Notes: generated by a model from the sequence alone, not told the origin. A stretch of DNA of 64,000 nucleotides from Martensiomyces pterosporus (GCA_025201845.1 MU603940.1:62001-126000), one strand, 5' to 3'; positions 32,488-43,256 are shown, counted from the stretch's first letter. Numbers and translations: made by a program.

Positions 32488-33979
32488 ATTAGTGCTGTGC
32501 CTGCTGCTGTTGTGTATAGTATAGGAAGAGGTATGCGCGTATGCGAGTGAGTGCGAGTGCGGAAAGTGATAGAGGAAGGCGCCTGCCAGCTAGAGACCAA
32601 GCGATGCACAATGGTGAAATTCAGACAGTATGAGTGTAATTTTGGCCAAGCGAGACAAAAGAGAAGAGCGGGTCAGGCGCACGGCGCGTATGAGCAGGTG
32701 TAGGCTGGCTAAAACACAGGCTGCCGGTGTTTTTTTTATGCTGGTGCGCACTCAGACAATGCGACACTGATTTCAAGGTCTTCTTGGCGGGGTTGAAACG
32801 AGAGGGGAGGGAGGGGGTGCTATAAACCGACAGCAGGCGGTTTTTTGTTGTTGCTGCTGGCTGCAAACTAGAGCTCCCCGGACCAGCCTATAACGCAGTG
32901 TATCTTTCCAACGGCTGCTTGTTAGACTTGCTGGGATGCGCCTTCTGTCTGCTCGCGTGTGTGAGCTCAAAAGATAATAGCAACGGGGGACGCCTCGAAA
33001 CTGCAAGTGTGCTGAGAAGTAGAAGCGAAGGAGAAAAGCGTGCATTTGGGTAAACAGGCGCTGCTTCGAAGAAAGGCGCGATCGACCAGAAAAGCAGCAG
33101 CCTAGCACTCTGGGCCCGACGCTCGCGAGCTTGGCCCGGCTCGGGCCGCGCGCATTAAGGCCACTAATTCTGGGCCACAGCGAAATCGAGGCCAGCTTCT
33201 CAATACCCTTCGCTCGGCGTGCTAACAGCACACCCAGACGGCCAGACTATGCTGGCTGCTGCACGCTACGGCATATCATGTGCTCGAGATGGCGTCTGAG
33301 TGGATGGCGGCTGAGTGTGGGGAGGCATGTAACTTGCTGCGATTGCACTTGTCCTTGTTTGCACTAGTATAGTACACATCTGGATTCCGCGTGTGCAGCT
33401 AACGGGGCCGCTCACAGTGGTGATGTGGCAGACAGCACCAAGAATTCTGCAGAATAGTGCTTTGTGAAACAGCGCCGAGATCGTTGGCCCCGAATGTTCA
33501 GGCGCTATTTGAGGGCGTGTGCTACAGCTGCTGCTGTGGATATGCCCGCCACTCATGTGCGCAACAGCGGCCGAGAGCGCTGCCTGTCCAGGCACCAAGA
33601 GACCTTCGCCCATGCCCAGGCTGCGACTCCGGCTCGGCATCGAGCTGTGACTTGGTCTGCTGCCATTGGGAGGCGCATGCTCCACAGACACGCTGATCTG
33701 CCTGCGCTCAGCAAGCGCCCCTGGGCTGTGCTGGCAGTTGGCGCCGCCCTCATGCTTGAAAGCGTGCTCGATCACATGCAATGGAGCAGCCAAACCACCC
33801 GCAGTGCTTGGGTGCTTGCACGCATCGCCTGCACCCAACACCAAGAAACCGCCGCGCCCCACCCTTTTGCCTCGCTTGCCCCAGCTACATTTTCTTCTGG
33901 CTCTCATTGCACTTCATTTGCACACACCTCCCTTCCATACGCCTACATTTGTGCCAGCTGGAATCGCCTTGCCCAAAAA
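32488..33979. other. Divergent intergenic region between the ankyrin-DIL gene and MSP1
   Basis: About 1.5 kb with no convincing gene. A frame in phase with MSP1 stays open from 33464, but its residues look random (Cys/His/Ala/Arg-rich) and lack AAA-protein features, so I treat it as leader. A C/T-rich leader precedes the chosen MSP1 ATG. Confidence 0.6.
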
Positions 33980-35152
33980 ATGCAGCCGCAGACACGAAAG
34001 ATAATTATCGACGCTGTGTACATTGTCGCCGCCCAGGTCCTGACATACTATGGAATCCGCTATCTCCTGTCAAATTCACGGGGCGCACCAGGTGCAGAGA
34101 ACCAGGGGCAAAGGGAGCGAGGCAGGGTAATCGCCAAGCGGCTAAATCTCACGGGGCTCAAGCTGAACGACTACGAGAACACAATCATGGGCGAGGTCAT
34201 CCTGCCCGAGGACGTGCCGGTAACGTTTACGCAGATTGGCGGCCTGGACGACATTGTCCAGGACCTGAACGAATCCGTCATATACCCGCTCAACCACCCC
34301 GAGCTGTTCACCAGCCCATCGGGGCTACTGGGATCACCCAAGGGCATCCTCCTCTATGGCCCGCCGGGTTGCGGCAAGACAATGATGGCAAAGGCGCTGG
34401 CCAGAGAGTCGGGTGCTGTGTTTATCAACCTGCACCTGTCGACGTTGCAGGACAAGTGGTTTGGCGAATCAAACCGTTTGATTCGTGCTGTGTTTTCGCT
34501 TGCCGAGAAGCTGCAGCCTGCGATCATTTTCATCGACGAGATCGATGCGTTCTTGCGCACCAGGGCGTCGACCGAACACGAGGTGAGCTCGACCATGAAG
34601 GCTGAGTTCATGACTCTCTGGGACGGCCTGACCTCGGCGGAAGGGTCGCGAGTGGTTGTCCTCGGCGCTACCAACAGACCCAACGACATCGATGCCGCCA
34701 TTCTGCGCAGAATGCCCAAGCGGTTCTATATCAGGCCGCCGTCGCTAGAGCAGCGCCGCCAGATCCTCGATATCATGCTCAAGAACGTCGATCTGGAGGA
34801 TGAGTTTGACATGGACGAGCTGACCAAGGCCACTCACGGCATGTCGGGAAGCGATCTGAAGGAGATGTGCCGCGGCGCGGCCATCAAGCCACTTCGCGAA
34901 TACATCCGATCGAACCCTGTGGAGCTTCAGAGATACAAGGATGCAAGCAAAAACGGCAGTGGCTGCGATGGCGATGGCACCAGTGCAGATATACAGGCTG
35001 AGAAGCAGCCGATCAAGAAGCCCAGCGGCATCAAGCTACGGCCGCTGGGCTTGGACGACTTTGACATTCCTAGCAAGGTTCACACATATGCACTGGGGCA
35101 AGCATACAACCTCAAGGACGACGTCTTTAGCCTGCAAGAAGGCCTGGACTAG
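33980..35152 (+). CDS. MSP1: Outer-membrane AAA-ATPase Msp1/ATAD1 (mislocalised tail-anchored protein extractor)
   Basis: The start at 33980 gives 390 residues, close to the family's usual length of 350-400, and begins with a short basic N-terminus followed by a membrane segment (about residues 8-27). The AAA domain shows Walker A GPPGCGKT (127-134), Walker B IIFIDEID (catalytic E187), a sensor-1 region GATNRP and arginine fingers in AILRRMPKRFY, the family's typical signature. The pore-loop segment LQDKWFGES is present. Msp1 pulls misinserted tail-anchored proteins out of the mitochondrial outer and peroxisomal membranes. A Lys/Asp/Gly-rich insert of about 30 residues lies near the C-terminus (NGSGCDGDG). 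The gene is intronless and convergent with the LOG gene, 183 bp between stop codons. Confidence 0.95.
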   Translation: MQPQTRKIIIDAVYIVAAQVLTYYGIRYLLSNSRGAPGAENQGQRERGRVIAKRLNLTGLKLNDYENTIMGEVILPEDVPVTFTQIGGLDDIVQDLNESVIYPLNHPELFTSPSGLLGSPKGILLYGPPGCGKTMMAKALARESGAVFINLHLSTLQDKWFGESNRLIRAVFSLAEKLQPAIIFIDEIDAFLRTRASTEHEVSSTMKAEFMTLWDGLTSAEGSRVVVLGATNRPNDIDAAILRRMPKRFYIRPPSLEQRRQILDIMLKNVDLEDEFDMDELTKATHGMSGSDLKEMCRGAAIKPLREYIRSNPVELQRYKDASKNGSGCDGDGTSADIQAEKQPIKKPSGIKLRPLGLDDFDIPSKVHTYALGQAYNLKDDVFSLQEGLD

Positions 35153-35335
35153 CCGGCACCTGCTGTCGCCTCCCCTGCACCTAGCTGCTTGAAGCACCCT
35201 GTTGCCTTCTATGCGGTCTTGCGTATATGGTAGTAATATATTAGAAGGCTGCTTTTGCTTGGTGTCTCTAAAACAAACAAAAATAAGACGGGTATTAATC
35301 ATAGCTAGCAGCAGTCGAACGCCTAAGCAATCGCT

Positions 35336-35947
35336 CTAGACCGCGACCTTGGTATCCCAGCTGAGGCCGTAGCGCGTGTTGGGGGCCTTGTACGTCTTGA
35401 TCGCAGCCACAGCCTCCTCGGGGGTATCGCAGAACACCAGGATGTCTCTGTTCGCCTTCTGGATGAACCCTGCCTCAACAGCCTTGCCAACAAACTCCTT
35501 CAGCGCGTCGTAGAACCCATTGGTGTTCAGAACAATGATGGGCTTCGAGTGGATCGAGAGCTGGGACCAGGTGACAATTTCGAGCAGCTCCTCCATTGTC
35601 CCGTACCCGCCGGGGAGCGAAATGAAGGCCACTGCGTGCTCGTTCATCAGGCTCTTGCGCTCGTGCATGCTCTCGACCAGGATTGTTCTTCCGACCTCGG
35701 TGCAGCCCTCAAGGGTAGTAAGTGCCCGCGGGATAATGCCCACAACCTCGCCACTGTTCTCATGCACAGAGCGCGCCACACGGCCCATCAGACCACGGCC
35801 GCCGCCACCGTACACAAGCCCGTAGCCGGACTGTGCGATTGCGCGGCCCAGTGCGCTGGCAGCATCGTTGTAAGAGGCATCGGGACTGTCGTGCGAGGCG
35901 CAGAATACGCAGACAAGGTTGCTGGAAGCAGCGGCTGTGTCGACCAT
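35336..35947 (-). CDS. LOG-family phosphoribohydrolase (lysine-decarboxylase-like fold)
   Basis: The 203-residue protein matches the LOG family in length and motifs: a Rossmann GGGGRGLMG segment (about 47-55), MHERK (94-98, family MHxRK) and PGGYGTMEE (112-120, family PGGxGTxxE). Members release the base from nucleoside 5'-monophosphates. In plants and some fungi the substrate is a cytokinin riboside monophosphate, and in others the role is general nucleotide clearance. The substrate here is not shown by sequence. The ATG at 35947 is the first in frame; the frame extends further upstream only through non-ATG codons. A TATA-like element lies 88 bp upstream. A cytochrome P450 gene is divergently transcribed next to it, a pairing of possible interest. 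Confidence 0.9.
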   Translation of the reverse strand: MVDTAAASSNLVCVFCASHDSPDASYNDAASALGRAIAQSGYGLVYGGGGRGLMGRVARSVHENSGEVVGIIPRALTTLEGCTEVGRTILVESMHERKSLMNEHAVAFISLPGGYGTMEELLEIVTWSQLSIHSKPIIVLNTNGFYDALKEFVGKAVEAGFIQKANRDILVFCDTPEEAVAAIKTYKAPNTRYGLSWDTKVAV

Positions 35948-36812
35948 TGCGAGGATAATGAGAGCTGCCAGTAAATGTAGAAGGGGAAATAGGCGTAAAG
36001 ACAACACCGCCCTTTTGGTGCACTTGCAAGAGAGCCTTTATATCATCGCTCGTCTGAGCAGCCAGTGCGATTGCTTTCCCACCACGCATGGGCTTCCTGA
36101 CGGCCGCAGTGGTGCCTCTGCAGCTCTTGCCAGCGGAGATGGCCCTTCGTGCTACGCTTTGACAGAGGTGAGCCCTCTGCCCCCAAAACCTGCCAATGTC
36201 AATCCGATGCCGGAGTGATGCTTCAATGAGGCAAGTGACTCGACGGCATTTCTCTCTTTGGTCCGTGTATTTCCCGTGTCATGACCTCTGTGGAATGCCC
36301 TTGCGTCTCTCTGCACGCGCACACATACGCCTTAATTTATGCAATGTGTGGCTCCGAGGGTGGAGTCCAGCAGCTGTCTTGCTGGAATCACAATGATTTT
36401 GCTCCTGCACACCGACCCTGAGCAAAACACTCCGAGTTGGGTCTCCAGACCACATTTTGCACCATTCGCTGACGACTGTGCCGTGGAGCGTTGCACCGAT
36501 GGCTCCTTCTCATGCAGGCACCAAGAGAAGGGGCGCATGTTGCACAAGGAAACGGTGGCAACCCCGTGATTCCGCCAAACAATTCGGAATAACAGTTTGC
36601 ACGAGCAGACAGAGCAAACAAGGTTGCCTCCAGAAGCTGAATTACACTTCTGCCGTCAGCCAGCATAGCAGCAGCGTTCATTTCAGACCCCCAGAGCATG
36701 GCGCCATTGCGAGCCTTAAAGCGAGGATGCGTCCTTTTCTCCTCCCCTCTCCGATGTGCGCTTAACGCTTATTGTATGACACTAGAGCTCGCCTCCCATT
36801 CCTGTCTAAACG
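35948..36812. other. Divergent promoter region between the LOG and P450 genes
   Basis: About 865 bp. It contains the LOG TATA-like element, but no gene, RNA or repeat that I can recognise. Confidence 0.6.
36035..36042 (-). promoter_or_regulatory. TATA box of the LOG-family gene
   Basis: TATAAAGG on the minus strand, 88 bp upstream of the ATG at 35947. A start site about 30 bp downstream of it would agree with that ATG being used. Confidence 0.5.
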
Positions 36813-38399
36813 ATGACACTTTCGCAAATACTCGATTTTATGAAGCACCTTGCCTCAGCTGTGCGCCGCTTGGGTCTCATCAAGGCATGCGCGATATCTG
36901 CTGGCGCCCTTGCTGCATCCAGAGTCGTCTATGCACTGTATTTCTCGCCGCTGCGCCGCGTTCCTGGCCCGTTTCTTGCAAGGCTGACAAACAAGAGGGC
37001 AGATCTAGTCGCTGCCTTTGGCGGCATGGCCCGGTATGCTCGTTCCGAATCTGAAAGGTACGGAGACATCTACGTCTATGGACCCAATGCCGTCTCGATA
37101 TCTGATCCCGCAGATGCACGCATCGTCTTTGGTGCGCGCAGTATCAGAAAAGCCGAATGCTACGCAGCCCTAGACGCCCTTAACATCGAAAACACGCTGA
37201 GCACCAGGGATCCTCACCTGGCCAGCACGAGAAGACGTCAGCTGGGGCCATACTTTAGCCCCAGCTACCTTCGCCGCATGGAGCAGACCATCATGGACTA
37301 CGGGGTCCTTGCGCTGAAGCAGAAGTGGGACTCGCTCATTAGCAAAAGCCCCGCTGGTTCCGTCGAGGTCAACTACAGCAAGGAGTTTTTGCTGGCGACA
37401 TTTGACATTTCAGGCGCCTTGTCGTTTGGCAGAGCATTTGACGCGCTGAAAAATGACGACGCCACAATTGCGCACTGGATTCTAGCAGTGCTCATATACA
37501 CTGGCACCCGCTACATGCTCGCCGGCTGTCCCAAGTTCATTGCCTCGTTCATCCTGCTTCCTTGGGAAAGAAAGTGCAAAAAGTTTATCGACTTCAGCGC
37601 CGAAGCGATCGCTAAGCGCAAGGAGCTTCTTTCCAACCTCGAAGAGAAGGGCATGGGCAGCGAAAAGCCAGCAGACCTGTTGCAGGCATTCATTGACGCT
37701 GAGGATCCAGAATCCAAGGTTCGCATGGATCCTACTCAGGTTCACGCTGAGAGTATCACTATGCTAATGGTTGGCAGCGAAACCTCGTCAAACACGCTGA
37801 CATGGACCCTCCACCTTTTGATGCTGCACCCTCAGCACTACCAGCGAGCAGCTGACGAGGTTCGCTCGGCGTTTGACAAGGACCATGTCATTCACTACAA
37901 CGAGGGCAAAGCGAAGCTGCCATTTATCGAAAGCTGTTTGTATGAATCGATGCGCCTTTGGCCAGCAAGCAGCTGTCAGATACCGCGCATAGCACCCGAA
38001 GGCGGAATCACACTCCGTGGCCATTTCCTTCCTGCTGGGACAGTCATCAATGTGAACATTCAGGGCGTCAATCTGAACGAGAAGATCTGGGCCAGCCCTC
38101 ACCTGTTCGACCCGACCAGATTTCTTGGCAACGAGGCCGCCAAGAACAGGGTGCTTTCATTCGCCTCTGGCGTGAGGGCGTGCCCTGGAAAGGCGCTCGC
38201 CATGATGGAGATGACAACCATCCTTGCTAATCTGCTCAAGGACTACGATTTTGCGCTGCCTGCTGACTACACTCTCCGCGGGCCAGCTGTCCTTGACAAG
38301 AAAGGAAACCCAAGGGTCATGGACTCGCGTCTATTTGTCGTACGAACCGCAAAGAATCCCGAGCGCGACTGCCGCATCACTGTGTCAAAGCGAATCTAG
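36813..38399 (+). CDS. Cytochrome P450 monooxygenase
   Basis: The 528-residue protein has a hydrophobic N-terminal anchor (about residues 20-45) followed by a proline hinge (RRVPGPFLARL). It shows the I-helix oxygen-binding motif GSETSSNTL (about 321), the K-helix ExxR (ESMR) and the heme-binding loop FASGVRACPGKALA with ligand Cys457. All core P450 features are intact, so an ER-bound monooxygenase needing a reductase is expected. The PxxFDPTRFL stretch before the heme loop is typical of the fold, and the sequence loosely recalls the CYP4/CYP52-like fatty-acid hydroxylase style. The substrate is unknown. The gene is single-exon and divergent from the LOG-family gene, 865 bp apart. Confidence 0.93.
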   Translation: MTLSQILDFMKHLASAVRRLGLIKACAISAGALAASRVVYALYFSPLRRVPGPFLARLTNKRADLVAAFGGMARYARSESERYGDIYVYGPNAVSISDPADARIVFGARSIRKAECYAALDALNIENTLSTRDPHLASTRRRQLGPYFSPSYLRRMEQTIMDYGVLALKQKWDSLISKSPAGSVEVNYSKEFLLATFDISGALSFGRAFDALKNDDATIAHWILAVLIYTGTRYMLAGCPKFIASFILLPWERKCKKFIDFSAEAIAKRKELLSNLEEKGMGSEKPADLLQAFIDAEDPESKVRMDPTQVHAESITMLMVGSETSSNTLTWTLHLLMLHPQHYQRAADEVRSAFDKDHVIHYNEGKAKLPFIESCLYESMRLWPASSCQIPRIAPEGGITLRGHFLPAGTVINVNIQGVNLNEKIWASPHLFDPTRFLGNEAAKNRVLSFASGVRACPGKALAMMEMTTILANLLKDYDFALPADYTLRGPAVLDKKGNPRVMDSRLFVVRTAKNPERDCRITVSKRI

Positions 38400-38621
38400 G
38401 CCTCTCCCTCGGTGTGGCCACCCAGCTATTTTTGGCATGCAGTGGAGCTGGCAAAGTCTGTATTGGCATATGGCAGCGATGATGGATGAGCCGTCTTGTT
38501 TTCCCCACAATCGACGATACGCTACGGCACACTTAAATTTGCCAATCCATCCCCAATGCCGGAGCACACGCGTCCCCTTCGTCATTAGCCAACAATAGCA
38601 ATTTTACAACTAAGTATCACA

Positions 38622-38637
38622 GTATATATATCTATAT
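38622..38637 (+). promoter_or_regulatory. TATA-like run overlapping the MED18 start
   Basis: A run of TA dinucleotides (TATATATATCTATAT) ends at the ATG itself. A TATA box this close cannot direct initiation upstream of the ATG at the usual 30-bp spacing. It is either non-functional, or transcription starts by scanning, or this is just an AT-rich leader. Confidence 0.3.
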
Positions 38638-39325
38638 GGCAACAGGGAAGAAATTTGCGGGCACCAGCGTCCCTACACACTACGAATGCTGTCTCCACGG
38701 GCTGGTAGCAAAGGACCGCGAGCCACTTCTACGCACCCGACTGGAGGCGCTGTGTGGCGACACGGAATCAGCTCATCGCGAGCTGCACCACGAGATCAAC
38801 TGCATTCCATGCGTGGAGACGCCTGTGGGGCCATTGCGGAAAGAGGACGTCGCACTGCGTCTACGAATTGAGCTCGATCCAGACGACCCGCTGAACGAGG
38901 AGAAAGCTACAAGCACCGTGTGTCTGTTTGGACACCCAGAGCCTAGATCCGGCAGAGGCGCCACGGTAAGACCGGCCATCTATGCGCAAGTGTTCTCTGG
39001 CAACGCGTCGCAGTTTGTAAGTCTTTTGGGGTACAAGTTCCACTCGGAGTTTGTTCGAAAGGGCTATTGGTTCTTGTACCGCAACGCATACAAGATCATC
39101 GTCAGTCATATATACCGCCTTGACGAGCCCGGGAACATACAAAGTGCACAGCCCACTGATCCGTCAGGGAACTGGGTCGTGCAGATTGTCGCTGATGCTG
39201 TGGGACAGGAACAGGTCCCCAAGGTTTCGGAGCTGCTGGATGAGGTGAAGAGCTTGTTTGCGGACTACGTGGACCTGGTGGTCGTCGACCACATCTTTTT
39301 GCAGAACAAGATCCCGTACAGCTAG
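38636..39325 (+). CDS. MED18: Mediator head subunit Med18 (Srb5)
   Basis: The 229-residue protein resembles Med18: an N-terminal YECCLHGLV segment followed by LLRTRLEALCG, a central LLGYKFHSEFVRKGYWFLYR that matches the family's most conserved stretch, and a C-terminal helix-rich end. Med18 pairs with Med20 in the Mediator head, the RNA polymerase II coactivator. The start is the only ATG giving a full N-terminal domain. The gene is single-exon. Its stop codon is only 23 bp from that of the convergent FAN1 gene, so the 3' UTRs must overlap. Confidence 0.85.
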   Translation: MATGKKFAGTSVPTHYECCLHGLVAKDREPLLRTRLEALCGDTESAHRELHHEINCIPCVETPVGPLRKEDVALRLRIELDPDDPLNEEKATSTVCLFGHPEPRSGRGATVRPAIYAQVFSGNASQFVSLLGYKFHSEFVRKGYWFLYRNAYKIIVSHIYRLDEPGNIQSAQPTDPSGNWVVQIVADAVGQEQVPKVSELLDEVKSLFADYVDLVVVDHIFLQNKIPYS

Positions 39326-39348
39326 TCGTAGGATTGGTCGGCGCAGAT

Positions 39349-42143
39349 CTACTGGTCCCGGTAGTCCCGCGCATCGCCCTCGCGAACAAGGCAGAGCTCG
39401 ACATCTATACCGCTGCTGAGCAGTATATCGATCCAGTCTCTTTGGGCTTCAGAGAGCTTGTCGTTGGGGCCCTTCACCTCTGCAAACAGAACTTTTTTTG
39501 TTGTAGAGTTCCAGAGACACAGGTCGGGAAACCCGCTACTTTTCAGCCGATATTCCTTCGCCAGCACTTTGCATATTGTAGCCAGTCCCTTCCCGCCAAT
39601 GCACTATGTCCCCCGCACACAGATCGAACAAAGAATGAAAGTGAAGTGCTTGCACAGGCCGCTGTTAATACCAGGAAGCAAGCGGAATGCGAAGCGCACC
39701 TGCTCAGTGAGCTACAGCCAGCACTTACCTCGGCAATGGTCAGGAGCTGGTCGATCGTGTATTCCCAGGACACGCCAACACACTCGGCTCCGTATTCAGT
39801 GTCATATACTGTTTGGATAGCGCCCGCGTAATCACCAGCAGCCACCCTCTGTAGCCGCTTGTCGATAAGTGGTTGACGGCTGTAGCAGAACGATTCAGAG
39901 CCCATATCCAGAGGCCGAGACTGGTACTCGGTGTCCAGCACGCCTGGCAGTGGATGGAATATGATGTCCCAGAATATGAGACCAAACAGCGTCGTAGCGA
40001 TGGTGTTTTCCGAGTGCAGGCCCTCGTATCCCAGCGACCTGTACCGCCAGATGGCCAGCTGCTCAACCGAGCAAGGCACCTCGTCGTCGCCATCCCACAG
40101 ACTTGGGCCTCTACGCGAAGGGTTCTTTATTCTAACACCATATACGGTCCGCTCTGGAGCCTCCTTCCACTCTAGACACATTCGCGGGTGCTCGCACAGC
40201 TGACTCTCTTCGATGCCGAGTTTGCTCTCAATCGACCGCAGCTGCCGGGATATCGAATGCAGCGATATGCGGCTGACGTACTTGTCGTCCAAAGCCCTGA
40301 TGCACGCATCGCGTGCTTTGAGCAGCAGGGTGCGTACTTTGTTCTCCGCTTCCTCATCTCCCTTCGCCCGTTTCGGCTTTAAGTGCGTGGTTCTCAGCAG
40401 AACAAGCCGCTCATACCACTCGCCGCGCTTGCCCAGCCTGTAGGTTTTCTGTGCAAGCAAAGAGAGCAGAATGTCCTCCTCGTTTTGGTACTGCTTCAGG
40501 CTCGAAGCAAACTTGGCGCCGCGCTCGACTATCCGTGCCAGAGCCCAGCCAGGCGTGAAATGGCGCTTCCAGTACGCAATGCTTGATTCCCCAGCCTCGA
40601 TTCCATCCAATGTTGCCGCCGCTGTTGCTGCTCGTGCATCCGCCAGGCTTCGCAGCGACTCGACATGTCGTTTCCAGGCATCGCGGTAGCTCAAAAACAT
40701 TTCCCAGCCTTGTCTATGGTGGTCCACAGCTTTCACTGGAGACATGGCAAGCTCGGCCATATGGTTGCCGACTTCCAAAAGCCTCTTGTATGTGATGACA
40801 TCCTCCCTTGATGCAAACAGATCGGGAGACCGCACGACCTTGTAGTTGGAAAACCGTATTTGGCCAATGGTTGCGAGAATGGCTACCTTCATTGTGCGGT
40901 CGTCGGGAGAGAGCATCGGTGAGCGGAAGAACACGAGATGTAGCCGCTCAAACAGCTCGACCATCAATGGGTTGAGCTTGACCATGGGTCCGGTGAGCTT
41001 GACAATGGCCTTCACCAGAACGTCTGTGCGCTGTTTGGACGACTCGGCTTTGTTCTGTTGAAAGAAAGAGAGCACAGTTTTCTGCTTTGCTGACCTGACA
41101 ATCATCGCGCACAGAGCGTCCTTCGCTTTGCCAGACACCTGCTTTATGCCTCTCGATTTAGCCAGTGCACGCAATTCGGCAACAGTAAGGAGCGATATGG
41201 CTTCGTCGCAATTCTCGATTTCAGACTCTGTGAGCACAAACGGCTCCTGGCCCTCCTGCTTGCGTTCGCCCAGAATCCGGCATGACTCGGCAACTTCTGT
41301 CTGCTCGCCGTAGTTGAGACTAGACACCCGGATCCATGCGGGCTTGCGCATGAACAGCCGGGCGAAGATGTAGCGCGCGTGCCTGTCGAGGTCTTTGAAG
41401 TGCAGGAGTGTCTCTTTTTCCTGCTCGGAGAACAAGTACGATTCCGCGCTCAGAACCGTGTGCAGGATTCTATCGAACGTGTGCAAGTACGACAAGCGCT
41501 CGTTGCCCCGCACGTCACTTGAGCCAGCCGGCTGGCTAGCAACAGCAGATGCCGCTGATTCGCTGTGCCGAGCTGTCTGCTGAGCAGTTCTCAAATAGGC
41601 ATTCTTCATCAGTTCCTCGCCCAGGTGCCCTTCCTCTTGTTGCTGCTGCTCCTGCTGCTGCCTCTCCTGTGCTAGCATGCTCTTTGCCTCGCTGCTGCTG
41701 CTGCTGCCAGCAGACTGACCATGGCTTGGCACCAAGTAGCTGCTGGCCTCTGCACTGCGCTCTTGTCTTCCGGCATAGACATCAATAATACCCAAATCAC
41801 CACAGGCGATATCGCTGTCGATGCTGCCGTCACTGCCACAGAGTGTTGCGTCGACTAGCCGCAACGTGAGCGACTGTGAGGCGCTGAGCCCCGACTCTAC
41901 TTCAATTACGCTGTTGTCGTCAGACTCCTCCGATGAATCTGATAAGACAATAGGCATGCTTTGTGCAGCAGCCCTGTTTGGTAGGGCTGGCTGGCTGGCT
42001 GGTAGTGGCTCTTCCTCTGTGCCGCCATATACAAGAACAGATTTGCTTCTGCTGTTTTCGCTGTTGCACCTGCGCATTCGCTTAAAGTGTGTGGTAGGCG
42101 GCGCAGCGGTAGTCACATCCTTGGCCTTGCGCTTCTGTGGCAT
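39349..42143 (-). CDS. FAN1: Fanconi-associated nuclease 1 (FAN1), two exons
   Basis: Exon 1 is 42143-39729 and exon 2 is 39603-39349, separated by a 125-bp intron (GAG|GTAAGT donor, ACATAG acceptor). The join is in phase and rebuilds a typical stretch, TIAE from exon 1 then CIGGKGLATICKVL from exon 2. The protein is 889 residues. A SAP-like segment (LTVAELRALAKSRGIKQ) lies in the middle, then a TPR-like helical region, and the C-terminal VRR-NUC nuclease has the catalytic residues D832, E847 and K849 in GFPD...FAEVK, with the spacing of human FAN1. FAN1 cuts 5' flaps and unhooks interstrand crosslinks. The start MPQKRKAKD with a basic nuclear-localisation-like N-terminus was chosen over an upstream extension without homology. 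I see no obvious UBZ domain. Confidence 0.93.
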
Positions 42144-42173
42144 TATATATGCTACTCGTGGCGGCGCTGGGTG

Positions 42174-42707
42174 CACAGATATTGAAGCAGCAACAATTAT
42201 AACAATAGCACATGCAAAAATACAAAAGTGCCCAGGCCCTATTTCTACCGCGCTGCACCACGCGAGTGCACCACGCTTCCCAACGTCACCAAGTTGTGGT
42301 ATGTGGGTGACCCGCCCTCCACTGCGCCACCTTTTTCTCTGCACGTTTGTCGACACCAGCATGTGACTGGCGCTAATTGGACCTGAGAGCGCAGATCTGG
42401 CGCGGGTTTGAGCTTACACGGCACCTGTCTGAGCACTGTCTTTTGCCATTTGGATGGAGCCCTTTTGGCAGACAGATGGCGTTGCGGAAAAAGGAAGAAG
42501 CGCGGGGATAGAGGAAGGAGTTCCTCCCTTGGCCCAGGCTCTGATCCTCCCCCTTTTTGCCGAGTCCACTGCCGGAATGGCTCCGTCTTGCTCAAAATCA
42601 GCGATACACATGGCTCATGCTCCCTTCCTTGGCCTGATCAACTCGGAAAACAGGTACACTGCATCTGCGGCTAACCAGGGCTTCAGCCTCTCCATCTTTG
42701 AGCACCA
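42174..42707. repeat. 534-bp duplicate, copy 1
   Basis: Matches 42723-43256 at an offset of 549 bp, with at least two T/C differences (42368 versus 42917, and 42586 versus 43135). It begins 31 bp upstream of the FAN1 start codon and ends at the N gap. Confidence 0.9.
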
Positions 42708-42722
42708 NNNNNNNNNNNNNNN
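42708..42722. other. Assembly gap (15 Ns)
   Basis: A run of 15 undetermined bases joins the two near-identical copies. It is consistent with a scaffold join between contigs whose ends overlap. Confidence 0.98.
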
Positions 42723-43256
42723 CACAGATATTGAAGCAGCAACAATTATAACAATAGCACATGCAAAAATACAAAAGTGCCCAGGCCCTATTTCTACCGC
42801 GCTGCACCACGCGAGTGCACCACGCTTCCCAACGTCACCAAGTTGTGGTATGTGGGTGACCCGCCCTCCACTGCGCCACCTTTTTCTCTGCACGTTTGTC
42901 GACACCAGCATGTGACCGGCGCTAATTGGACCTGAGAGCGCAGATCTGGCGCGGGTTTGAGCTTACACGGCACCTGTCTGAGCACTGTCTTTTGCCATTT
43001 GGATGGAGCCCTTTTGGCAGACAGATGGCGTTGCGGAAAAAGGAAGAAGCGCGGGGATAGAGGAAGGAGTTCCTCCCTTGGCCCAGGCTCTGATCCTCCC
43101 CCTTTTTGCCGAGTCCACTGCCGGAATGGCTCCGCCTTGCTCAAAATCAGCGATACACATGGCTCATGCTCCCTTCCTTGGCCTGATCAACTCGGAAAAC
43201 AGGTACACTGCATCTGCGGCTAACCAGGGCTTCAGCCTCTCCATCTTTGAGCACCA
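42723..43256. repeat. 534-bp duplicate, copy 2
   Basis: Near-identical to 42174-42707. It starts immediately after the N gap and ends 345 bp before the K+ channel start codon. Confidence 0.9.

Noticed and set aside
33464..33979. 172-codon in-frame extension upstream of MSP1
   Set aside because: It has no AAA or membrane-anchor character, and the start at 33980 gives a protein of normal length with the expected N-terminal membrane segment.
35948..36007. 20-residue hydrophobic N-terminal extension of the LOG protein
   Set aside because: Its first codon is GTG, not ATG, and it lies about 30 bp from the TATA-like box. The first ATG is at 35947 and gives the usual length.
42144..42362. 73-codon N-terminal extension of FAN1
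   Set aside because: It lies mostly in the duplicated 534-bp region and lacks similarity to FAN1. The start at 42143 with basic residues is more natural.
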